From: Candidatus Hodarchaeota archaeon
Lineage (GTDB): Archaea; Asgardarchaeota; Heimdallarchaeia; Hodarchaeales; YT1-039
Direction of reading: 5' to 3'
Length of the DNA stretch: 7,419 nucleotides
Assembly (NCBI GenBank): GCA_016840025.1
Contig: JAEOTF010000551.1
Coordinates: 1 to 7,419, forward strand
Every line of letters starts with the position of its first letter. The stretch's first letter is position 1. Positions 1-6,272 of the stretch are shown piece after piece. Under the pieces are notes generated by a model that searched no databases, had not been told where the DNA came from, and worked only from the letters and a program-made list of their open reading frames with translations. The position numbers and the translations under genes were made by a program.

Positions 1-337
1 ATATTTTCTGTTCTGGGTTAGCTAAAAAAATAACATTTCTATCCATACCTTCTACGATTATCCATTTATCATCTAACACACTAATACTGAATTCCGCCAG
101 ATCGTCAGTAATAATTTGCTTTATTAATTTGGCTTCTTTTAGATTATAAAAATTAATGGGAAACGACTTCGAATCATTCATAACTTGGAAAAATACATTC
201 GCATCTGAACCTGAATCTTGTACTGATTTTAACTCGAAGTATTTGTAGTCTTCTAATATTTCACTAAGATAGAAATCTGAATTTGAAATGAAATTCAGTC
301 TCACTCCATATACCGACATCATTATGGTTCTAAACAT
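1..337 (-). CDS. Partial HprK-like (HPr kinase-related) protein, N-terminal part
   Basis: This is an open frame of 112 codons that starts with ATG at 337-335 and runs off the left edge without a stop, so only the N-terminus is seen. The product begins MFRTIMMSVYGVRLNF and continues as mixed alpha/beta sequence with strands such as ISVLDDKWIIVEG. The early 'VYGVRLNFISNSDF' segment resembles the opening of HPr-kinase-like proteins (PEP carboxykinase-type P-loop fold) that accompany PqqD and S26-like genes; the P-loop that would prove this lies beyond the edge. The gene follows the S26-like gene by 27 bases on the same strand and is probably co-transcribed. That upstream TAA is in the same frame, directly before nine open codons leading to this ATG. 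No strong SD is visible; ATG codons at residues 6 and 7 are alternative starts. The reading frame is fairly secure, while the family call is tentative and rests partly on context. Confidence 0.6.
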   Translation of the reverse strand, partial: MFRTIMMSVYGVRLNFISNSDFYLSEILEDYKYFELKSVQDSGSDANVFFQVMNDSKSFPINFYNLKEAKLIKQIITDDLAEFSISVLDDKWIIVEGMDRNVIFLANPEQKI

Positions 338-364
338 GATATCGAACTCAATTTGTTGTTCTCG

Positions 365-922
365 TTAATTGAAAATATAGAAGAAATTTCCTCTAAGTTT
401 TCGTGATATAGTACTTCTAAATATCTTCGACTTCTTAAGCCATTTAGGCATTAATTTTAAAATAAAAATTTCTAGTAAAAAACCAATTTTGGTCTTGAAA
501 TGTATCGTATTATACTCAGTTTTGCTTTTCGATTCAATGACTCTAGCATAAACAGACCCAGCATGTATTGGGCTATCTGCAAACGAAGAATTATCTCCTT
601 TAGTTAAAAAATAAGTTGTCTCAAATCTAAATTTCCATAAAACTCTGTGTCCAATTAATGTTCCTGCCTTCTTAAACAGAATAATATCTCCAGTTTTAAT
701 TTGGTCAACAGTTACTTTTTCAAAGAGAACTTTTTCTCCGTCTTTAATTGAAGGTTCCATACTTTGTCCTCGAAAGGGTAGCTTTACCTTCTGTTGATTT
801 TTCAATGCCCTCATTATCAACTCTATACCGATCCTTTCTTCAATTTGTTCATTGGCATTTTGTTCGCTAGTTTTTTTCACAACATCACCCTGTTTAGGAC
901 GTACGAATCTCAACACAGTCAT
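365..922 (-). CDS. S24/S26 family signal-peptidase-like protein, no clear membrane anchor
   Basis: This 185-residue protein belongs to the peptidase S24/S26 (LexA/signal peptidase I) fold. The nucleophile motif is FRGQSMEPSI, with Ser54 the probable nucleophile. The second motif is LIGHRV, with His92 in the place of the bacterial catalytic Lys, as in archaeal and eukaryotic SEC11-type signal peptidases. The third motif, TKGDNSS (Asp110), matches the conserved GDN box. Housekeeping signal peptidases have an N-terminal transmembrane helix; here the first 45 residues are polar and charged (KKTSEQNANEQIEERI), so the protein may be soluble or only loosely attached through a basic, partly hydrophobic C-terminal stretch (about residues 145-165). 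It heads a minus-strand unit with the HprK-like gene and is divergent from the giant surface protein. Similar short S26-like proteins occur beside PqqD and HprK-like genes, which suggests a specialised role in peptide or protein maturation rather than general secretion. The ATG has no good SD, so a leaderless or short-leader transcript is likely. Confidence 0.85.
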   Translation of the reverse strand: MTVLRFVRPKQGDVVKKTSEQNANEQIEERIGIELIMRALKNQQKVKLPFRGQSMEPSIKDGEKVLFEKVTVDQIKTGDIILFKKAGTLIGHRVLWKFRFETTYFLTKGDNSSFADSPIHAGSVYARVIESKSKTEYNTIHFKTKIGFLLEIFILKLMPKWLKKSKIFRSTISRKLRGNFFYIFN

Positions 923-950
923 AAGTTTATTATTTCATGATGTTCGCTTG

Positions 951-960
951 AATTAAATAA
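951..960 (-). promoter_or_regulatory. Candidate archaeal TATA box for the S26-like gene
   Basis: Read on the minus strand the site is TTATTTAATT, located 29-38 bases before the ATG at 922. Archaeal TATA boxes sit about 25 bases before the transcript start, so this would give a leader of only a few bases, which fits the lack of an SD. The region is AT-rich throughout, so the match is weak. Confidence 0.3.
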
Positions 961-1042
961 CTCAAATCTTAAGACTTCAATCACACATAACAGATTGTTA
1001 TTAATTTTTTTGTAAGTTCTATATCACTTTTTTTAGTAATTC

Positions 1043-1050
1043 TTAAATAG
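1043..1050 (+). promoter_or_regulatory. Candidate archaeal TATA box for the giant surface protein gene
   Basis: The sequence TTAAATAG is close to the archaeal TATA consensus (TTTAAATA type). It lies about 65-72 bases before the TTG start at 1115. A transcript starting about 25 bases downstream (around 1072) would have a leader of roughly 40 bases that includes both the palindrome at 1087-1098 and the SD at 1100-1104. It is the best TATA-like match I see in the divergent region. Confidence 0.4.
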
Positions 1051-1086
1051 CCTTTAGCACACGAAAAGCAATTCTAATAAGAATTT

Positions 1087-1098
1087 AGAAAATTTTCT
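1087..1098. repeat. Perfect 12-bp palindrome in the leader of the surface protein gene
   Basis: AGAAAATTTTCT is its own reverse complement. It ends one base before the SD of the gene at 1115 and lies downstream of the candidate TATA box, where a repressor or an RNA structure could affect expression. A second inverted pair, ATTCT/AGAAT with a 4-base spacer, lies just upstream at 1071-1084. Both are AT-rich and could be chance; an operator role is inference. Confidence 0.45.
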
Positions 1099-1099
1099 T

Positions 1100-1104
1100 A
1101 GGAG
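1100..1104 (+). promoter_or_regulatory. Shine-Dalgarno AGGAG that decides the TTG start at 1115
   Basis: AGGAG is followed by 10 bases and then TTG in the long reading frame. No ATG in frame lies near the N-terminal hydrophobic segment, so this SD supports TTG as the initiator. Confidence 0.65.
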
Positions 1105-1114
1105 CGGTATTTCA

Positions 1115-4100
1115 TTGGGAATAATTAACATAATCAATAAGAACTCTAATCATTATATTTCAAAATTTAAAAACCCAAAAAAGCTTTTTTGCTTTGTTTT
1201 TATACTTATCTTCGCTTTAAGCATCATATCATATGCATCGCTTTTTGATAGTCGTTCGCCTCAAGTGGATATTATTTCTCCGCTTCATGAATCTACTGTT
1301 TTTGGCGATGTCAAGATAGAAGTGAATGCTGAAGCGTATCATGAGATTTATGAAGTTACATTAAGTATAAATGACGGAATTCCTTACCAGATGAAGAGAA
1401 TTAATGGAAATAGCCAACAGGGTACTTATAATCATATATGGAATACCCGGGAGATTCTCGATGGTACATACGAACTTAATGTTCAATTGCTTGATACTTT
1501 CGGTCATAAATCACAACAGGAAATCACAGTATTTGTAAAGAATACTTTTGTTGATTTTTACAGTAGATTGGGAAAGGATTCTTCAAATGATTTAACAATG
1601 GATTCAAATGAATATCACTATCTGTCTTTGGATCAGATCTCAGAAACTGATTTCATTGTAGAAACCGAGGAAATAGAAGAGGCATTCAATGTAGTTGTCG
1701 ATAAAACCGAAAGATATGAAGATAATGTTCTAATATCTGGATCTCTGTCATTTAGCGGACCAATTCCAGATACTTTTTGGTTTAATGTTACAGGAGATGC
1801 AGGTCAATTAATAAACTATAAATTTATCCCAGAAATTCCAGAAAACGCTGTTTTACAAATAAAAGAAAATGAAGAAAAGCCACTCATTATCAATTTAGAC
1901 GGTAACGAGATAAACGAAAAAGAAACCTATCTTTTTGAACTTATTTTTGAGAAAGATAGTGAATTTAACGGTAAAATCAAAGTTGGAACTGGTACAACTG
2001 TAGTATTAATCTATGAAGCCCAAAGTGATCCAACAATTGACGGGACATTAACTTCTGGAGAGTGGGATGACGCATATGTTATGGCATCAGGTTGGGAAAG
2101 TGAAACTGGGATTTCTCCAAGCTTTGAAATTGTAGCCTATATAATGCAGAACTCTACGCATATCCTATTGGCAGCAAATTTTTCTGATTCAACTATTTCA
2201 GGGGCACCACCAGGAGATTATGCAGTCTTTTATTTTGATGTTAACAATGACGCTCCTCCTCCACCGGTTCTAGGTGACCCAGCCGTTGATGACTTAGGGT
2301 TTGGCGTAATAAGAACACTTCCAGACGGCGATCCTGCAGAACGCCAAGGAATTGGTACTAGTACTGATGGTCTATTATGGAGTGTTGTTTCTCCATCCGG
2401 ATGGACTTATGGCTTCTTTAATGAAGCTGCTGACAGTTATTGGTCAGTTGAAATGGCTATTCCTTATACTAAGCTAGGAATCACTTCACAAGAAGTAATT
2501 GGTATCAAAGTTCTATACGGTGAGAGTGCAACCCCAATAGAATACTTCTGGCCAGCTGGCGGTGGCAACATCACCTGGGATCCCAATGATGATACTGCAA
2601 GTTATGGTGATGCCTATTTAGATATTGATGGCCCTCTTGTTTGGAACGTTACCGTGTATCCTCGTCAAGGCTCTCAAGCAACTATCTTCGATATAACAGC
2701 GACCGTAAATACAACAGCTGCTGAAACAATCACCAGCGTAACCATCCAAATAACTAAGCCTGATAAAACTGCTGTAGATTCTATTACATTATACAATGAT
2801 GGAACTCATGGCGATCTTGTTTCAGGGGATGATATCTGGACTGGCTTTTGGAATTCAGAAGGGAATGATGTCAGTGAATACTATTTATCCGTCATTGCGG
2901 TTGATATACAAGTGGACTCAGTTACTGTAAACAATATGACTTTAGCCAACGTTACAGGAAGTGCAGTATCACCACCCACAATATCTAGTGTCAATCATAA
3001 TCCGAATACACCAAATTACGACGAATCTGTTACGGTTTCCGCAGATATTACTGATTCTGATGGAGTAGGTTTAGCAAGGGTGTACTTTTCAATTGACTCG
3101 GGAACTTCGTGGGATTATATAGAAATGAGTATAGCAAGCGGCAATACTTGGCAATCAGATTCAGATATCCCTTCACAAGCCTATAACACGGAAGTATGGT
3201 ACTTTATTTATGCTGTTGATAGCATTGGGAATGCGATTCAAGACGACAATGTTGGTAGTTACTATACTTATACTGTTGATGATGTGACTCCACCAGATAT
3301 TGGTGATCCATCAGAGAGCGACGACCCTGTGGAGTATAATGTCGATGAGACGATTACCTGCAGTGCAACAGATCCAGACCCAGGCGACGGATCTGGGTTA
3401 CAAACCGTTCTACTATGGTATCGAAGCGGTGTGGGAGGTACATGGACCTCTGTGGACTTAAGCAGCGGCTCTGCAGATATTCTCGAAACCGCTTTCGCCT
3501 ACAGCGATGGCACAATCTACTATTACATCTACGCTGAAGATAATGCAGGTGCTTCTCAATATCGATGTAATATTGGACTTACCCCGAATGAAGCAACAGC
3601 TCAGGCTAACCCATTCACAGTCGATATTAGTGACAGTGTAGAGCCTGATATTGAAGATCCGTCTGAAAGCGATAACCCTGTGGAATACGATACTAATTTG
3701 ACAATCACTTGTAGTGTTACTGATCCAGATCCAGGTGACGGTTCTGGTATACAAAACGCACTACTATGGTACCGCATTGGTGCAGGAGGTACATGGTTCT
3801 CAACAGACATCAGTAGCGGGTCTGCAGATATTCTCGAATCCCTATTCGCCTACAGCGACGGTACGATTTATTATTACATCTACGCACAGGATAACGAAGG
3901 CAATGTTTTGTACAAACACAATGGTGACCAAACTACAATACTTGAATCCATAGCTCGGAATGACCCATATACGGTAGCTATTAGTGACAATGTCAATCCT
4001 AACATTGGTGATCCTCTAGAGAATTTAGATCCTGTTTCATATGATGAAGACGAGATAATTACTTGTAGTGTGACAGAACCAGCGGATGCTTCTGGAATTG

Positions 4101-5827
4101 ATAGCGCGTTATTATGGTATAAAATTGGCGTAGGAGGTACATGGATCTCTCTAGACTTGAGCAGCGGCTCTGCAACCATTGATGAATCAGAATTCGATTA
4201 TGACGATGGTCATATCTTTTATTACATCTTTGCTGAGGACAATGCAGGCAACGAATTATACAAGTACAATGGTGGGCTCACTACAACGGAGGAAACGACA
4301 GCCCAAGCAAATCCATATAATGTGACAATAACTAATCCCGGGCCTGAAATTAGCGATCCAATAGAAAGTGCAAACCCTGTGGATCATAATGTAGACTTGA
4401 CAATTACTTGTAGTGTAACTGAACCGCCAGATGGTCCTGGGATTGCAATTGCAGAATTATGGTACAAGATTGGAGATAGTGGTACATGGACTTCGCTCGA
4501 TCTAACTACTGGCTTTGCTACTATCACTGAGGATTTATTCACCTATGCTAACGCTACGATTTATTATTACATCTACGGAGAGGACAACGATGGCGTCTTT
4601 GTGTGTAAGCATGACGGACATCAAACCACAACTGTTGAAGCAACTGCTCGGGCAGATCCTTACAATGTGACGATAGGGGATTCTACAGATCCAACTGGTA
4701 CTATAGATGAGCCGCAAGCAGATTCTTGGGTTGGAGGGGTAGTGATTCTCGAATCTACTCCTGGCGACGAAGTTGGTGGAAGCGGAGTGGCGACTGTATC
4801 ATGGGAATACACTTTGGACGACGGCGCAACATGGATAGTAATTACTCTTAATGCAGGATTGGATGGAGATGATCAGTGGGATACTACTGACCCAACAGAC
4901 ATAAATGATGATACAGGTGTAAAACTTAGACTAAATGTAACAGATAATGCTGGAAATGAATTCTCGATAATACTTTCGCTTGCTGGGGTTGATAATATTC
5001 CTCCAGACTTAAACGGTACTGAACCAGAGTCCATTCCATCTGAAATCACTGATGACATGGATGTCACTGTAAGTATTGATGAAACCAGTTTTCTTAATAT
5101 TGGAGAAATCGACTTGGCTAACGGGATTATTTTAAGTTATTCTACAAATGGAGGAAGTTCGTGGACTAACGTAACAATGACTACGGGTGGTTCATATGTT
5201 GGTACCATACCAAAGCAATCTGCAGGAACAACGGTACATTACTTCATTATAGTCAAAGATTTAGCTGGTAACGAAAATACAACTTCTCAATATAGCTACA
5301 CCGTTCAATCCTCTGGTGGAGGAGGCGGTGGTGGTGACGGTGATGATGGTGGCACTGGTGACGGCGGTGGAGACGGCGGAAGCAAAACTACTGAAGCGAT
5401 TCTTTTGACTTTATTAACCGAAATTCCTAATGCTGTTACTCAGGGAACAAAAGTCATTGTTCAGTTTAATTTAACTGATTCGTCTGGGCAAGGTATAGAA
5501 GGTGCAATTGCTTCCTTAATGATAGCTAATACGTCAATAATTTGCACTGATTTAGGCGACGGGACATACACTGCTACGATTGATACTTCGGTCTTATCTC
5601 CAGGAGACTATGATGTGTCAATTACAGCGAGCAAAGAAGGCTATGAAAACGTAGCTACTACTTTCACTCTTACAGTAAATCAACAGCTTCCATTGATGCT
5701 AGTGGGTGCAGGAGGAGTTATTGCAGCAGGTGCAATAATAGGCATTATTCTGGTTTTAAAAAACGCTGGAATAATATTTTCAAAAAAATTAGCCTCTCAT
5801 TACCAAAAAATGAATCTTAAAATTTAG
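1115..5827 (+). CDS. Giant modular surface protein with Ig-like repeats and a CBM9-like domain
   Basis: This 1570-residue protein is almost certainly exported and membrane-anchored. Residues 24-44 form a basic-flanked hydrophobic signal or anchor (LFCFVFILIFALSIISYASLF). Then follow: an Ig-like domain (about 48-143, PQVDIISP...); an unassigned beta-rich region (144-304); a CBM9-like carbohydrate-binding domain (about 305-506, from DPTIDGTLTSGEWDDA to YGDAYLDIDG); a module with NDGTHGDLVSGDDIW (561-575), typical of exported beta-sandwich proteins and possibly metal-binding; an Ig-like domain (619-723); four tandem repeats (724-1190); two more Ig-like domains (about 1192-1292 and 1295-1398); a 22-residue Gly/Asp linker (1401-1422); a final Ig/invasin-like domain (about 1428-1522); and a membrane helix (about 1528-1548) with a short basic tail. 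Many N-x-S/T sequons suggest glycosylation. The TTG start has an SD. No catalytic domain is recognisable, so a role in adhesion, glycan binding or the cell envelope is likely; the ligand is unknown. By eye the repeat region is richer in GC than the flanking genes. Confidence 0.9.
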   Translation: MGIINIINKNSNHYISKFKNPKKLFCFVFILIFALSIISYASLFDSRSPQVDIISPLHESTVFGDVKIEVNAEAYHEIYEVTLSINDGIPYQMKRINGNSQQGTYNHIWNTREILDGTYELNVQLLDTFGHKSQQEITVFVKNTFVDFYSRLGKDSSNDLTMDSNEYHYLSLDQISETDFIVETEEIEEAFNVVVDKTERYEDNVLISGSLSFSGPIPDTFWFNVTGDAGQLINYKFIPEIPENAVLQIKENEEKPLIINLDGNEINEKETYLFELIFEKDSEFNGKIKVGTGTTVVLIYEAQSDPTIDGTLTSGEWDDAYVMASGWESETGISPSFEIVAYIMQNSTHILLAANFSDSTISGAPPGDYAVFYFDVNNDAPPPPVLGDPAVDDLGFGVIRTLPDGDPAERQGIGTSTDGLLWSVVSPSGWTYGFFNEAADSYWSVEMAIPYTKLGITSQEVIGIKVLYGESATPIEYFWPAGGGNITWDPNDDTASYGDAYLDIDGPLVWNVTVYPRQGSQATIFDITATVNTTAAETITSVTIQITKPDKTAVDSITLYNDGTHGDLVSGDDIWTGFWNSEGNDVSEYYLSVIAVDIQVDSVTVNNMTLANVTGSAVSPPTISSVNHNPNTPNYDESVTVSADITDSDGVGLARVYFSIDSGTSWDYIEMSIASGNTWQSDSDIPSQAYNTEVWYFIYAVDSIGNAIQDDNVGSYYTYTVDDVTPPDIGDPSESDDPVEYNVDETITCSATDPDPGDGSGLQTVLLWYRSGVGGTWTSVDLSSGSADILETAFAYSDGTIYYYIYAEDNAGASQYRCNIGLTPNEATAQANPFTVDISDSVEPDIEDPSESDNPVEYDTNLTITCSVTDPDPGDGSGIQNALLWYRIGAGGTWFSTDISSGSADILESLFAYSDGTIYYYIYAQDNEGNVLYKHNGDQTTILESIARNDPYTVAISDNVNPNIGDPLENLDPVSYDEDEIITCSVTEPADASGIDSALLWYKIGVGGTWISLDLSSGSATIDESEFDYDDGHIFYYIFAEDNAGNELYKYNGGLTTTEETTAQANPYNVTITNPGPEISDPIESANPVDHNVDLTITCSVTEPPDGPGIAIAELWYKIGDSGTWTSLDLTTGFATITEDLFTYANATIYYYIYGEDNDGVFVCKHDGHQTTTVEATARADPYNVTIGDSTDPTGTIDEPQADSWVGGVVILESTPGDEVGGSGVATVSWEYTLDDGATWIVITLNAGLDGDDQWDTTDPTDINDDTGVKLRLNVTDNAGNEFSIILSLAGVDNIPPDLNGTEPESIPSEITDDMDVTVSIDETSFLNIGEIDLANGIILSYSTNGGSSWTNVTMTTGGSYVGTIPKQSAGTTVHYFIIVKDLAGNENTTSQYSYTVQSSGGGGGGGDGDDGGTGDGGGDGGSKTTEAILLTLLTEIPNAVTQGTKVIVQFNLTDSSGQGIEGAIASLMIANTSIICTDLGDGTYTATIDTSVLSPGDYDVSITASKEGYENVATTFTLTVNQQLPLMLVGAGGVIAAGAIIGIILVLKNAGIIFSKKLASHYQKMNLKI
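3284..4684 (+). repeat. Four tandem Ig-like repeats (units of about 115-118 codons)
   Basis: Units are at 3284-3637, 3638-3991, 3992-4336 and 4337-4684 (residues 724-841, 842-959, 960-1074, 1075-1190). Each has the order: DP.E...PV, then ITCS(V/A)T(D/E)P, LWY(R/K), GGTW or SGTW, a stretch like LSSGSADI, then (Y/F)YYI(Y/F).(E/Q)DN and a closing NP(Y/F)(N/T)V. Units 1 and 2 are the closest pair and share exact DNA blocks, for example TCTGCAGATATTCTCGAA and TTCGCCTACAGCGA. Units 3 and 4 have diverged more and lost three residues in the PDPGDGSG loop. This is the pattern of serial tandem duplication within one gene. Confidence 0.9.
5315..5380 (+). repeat. Low-complexity Gly/Asp linker-coding tract
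   Basis: The DNA is built mainly of GGN and GAY codons and encodes 22 residues made only of Gly, Asp and one Thr (residues 1401-1422). It separates the repeat stalk from the last Ig-like domain near the membrane helix and is probably a flexible hinge. Such tracts can vary in length between strains. Confidence 0.85.
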
Positions 5828-5851
5828 AAATAGCAAAAATGGGGTATTAAA

Positions 5852-6121
5852 ATGTTCCCTAAGCCTAGTGAAGACGTAGTATGGAAGAAGAACAACGAAA
5901 AAATCGTTATATTTGATGCAAGTAGCGGAAAACTCTTTGAACTTAGTGAAACTGCAAGTTGCATATGGGAATTATGTAATGGAAAAACTCCTGTTGATGA
6001 AATTGTTTCAAATCTAGCAAAAGAGTTTAATAGAGCTGAAGATGATATTCGGGGAGATATTCAAGATTTTTTGGAAGTGATGTACAAGAAAGGCTTTCTT
6101 AATAAAAACACTTCAAAATAG
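5852..6121 (+). CDS. Stand-alone PqqD-family protein (RiPP recognition element fold)
   Basis: This 89-residue protein matches the PqqD family in length and pattern: an N-terminal beta hairpin (residues 10-32, with VIFDASSGKLFELSE), then the helix ASCIWELCNGKTPVDEI, and a winged-helix C-terminal half ending in FLEVMYKKGFL. In peptide-modifying systems this fold binds the leader of the precursor and presents it to the modifying enzyme. The ATG is preceded by GGGGT at 5841-5845 with a 6-base spacing. It starts only 24 bases after the giant surface protein and has no visible promoter of its own, so the two are probably co-transcribed. No radical SAM enzyme or precursor peptide is seen next to it here; the likely partners are the divergent S26-like and HprK-like genes. 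It carries two Cys (residues 37 and 42 by my count) of unknown significance. The family call is firm, and the substrate is unknown. Confidence 0.85.
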   Translation: MFPKPSEDVVWKKNNEKIVIFDASSGKLFELSETASCIWELCNGKTPVDEIVSNLAKEFNRAEDDIRGDIQDFLEVMYKKGFLNKNTSK

Positions 6122-6130
6122 TAATTTAAG

Positions 6131-6156
6131 TGTCTCTTTCATTCTCTTTTTTTCTT
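6131..6156 (+). terminator. T-rich archaeal-type terminator after the PqqD-family gene
   Basis: The stretch is almost pure pyrimidine, with a run of seven T at 6147-6153, starting 10 bases after the PqqD stop. Archaeal RNA polymerase terminates at oligo-T tracts without needing a hairpin. None of the other gene junctions on the plus strand has such a tract. Confidence 0.5.
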
Positions 6157-6225
6157 AAATCTTCCAGATGCATTTAATTGCTCGACATTCACATTTCGGG
6201 AAATAAACTAAACAAAGTGAGATAG

Positions 6226-6234
6226 TTTTTTTAA
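6226..6234 (+). promoter_or_regulatory. Weak candidate TATA-like element for the ABC transporter genes
   Basis: An A/T-only stretch (TTTTTTTAA) lies about 39-47 bases before the TTG at 6273, which would allow a leader of around 15-20 bases containing the SD. Other AT-rich candidates exist nearby (TTTAATTG at 6173-6180; AAATAAACTAAA at 6201-6212), so the exact element is uncertain. The rest of the 6122-6272 gap shows no convincing gene. Confidence 0.25.
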
Positions 6235-6259
6235 GTAACAAGAACTAAATTCTCACAAA

Positions 6260-6265
6260 GGGTGA
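6260..6265 (+). promoter_or_regulatory. Shine-Dalgarno GGGTGA that decides the TTG start at 6273
   Basis: GGGTGA pairs well with the archaeal 16S tail (region complementary to GGTGA) and is spaced 7 bases from TTG. The resulting N-terminus (MPSNTIETFGLTKRF) begins just before the first strand of the ABC domain, as expected. Confidence 0.6.
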
Positions 6266-6272
6266 CAATTTA

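Noticed and set aside
3458..4179. Several open frames of 69-99 codons on the minus strand and one of 79 codons on the plus strand inside the tandem repeats
   Set aside because: They lie wholly within the strongly supported surface protein gene, recur at equivalent positions in successive repeats because the DNA is duplicated, and show no SD or family resemblance.
3284..4684. Regularly spaced repeats, considered as a CRISPR-like or mobile-element array
   Set aside because: The period is about 350 bases, the frame is open throughout, and the changes between units keep the protein pattern, so these are protein domain repeats.
4535..5067. Two minus-strand open frames of 60 and 64 codons
   Set aside because: They are antisense to Ig-like coding sequence, have low-complexity Ser/Val-rich products and no start signal; they are shadow frames.
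1115..5827. The giant protein considered as a secreted glycoside hydrolase or protease
   Set aside because: No catalytic domain or active-site motif is recognisable; all identifiable modules are beta-sandwich, binding or linker segments.
6168..6206. A 12-codon ATG frame in the gap before the ABC gene, considered as a RiPP precursor
   Set aside because: It has no SD, is too short, and lacks a leader-core pattern; its composition is what random AT-rich DNA gives.
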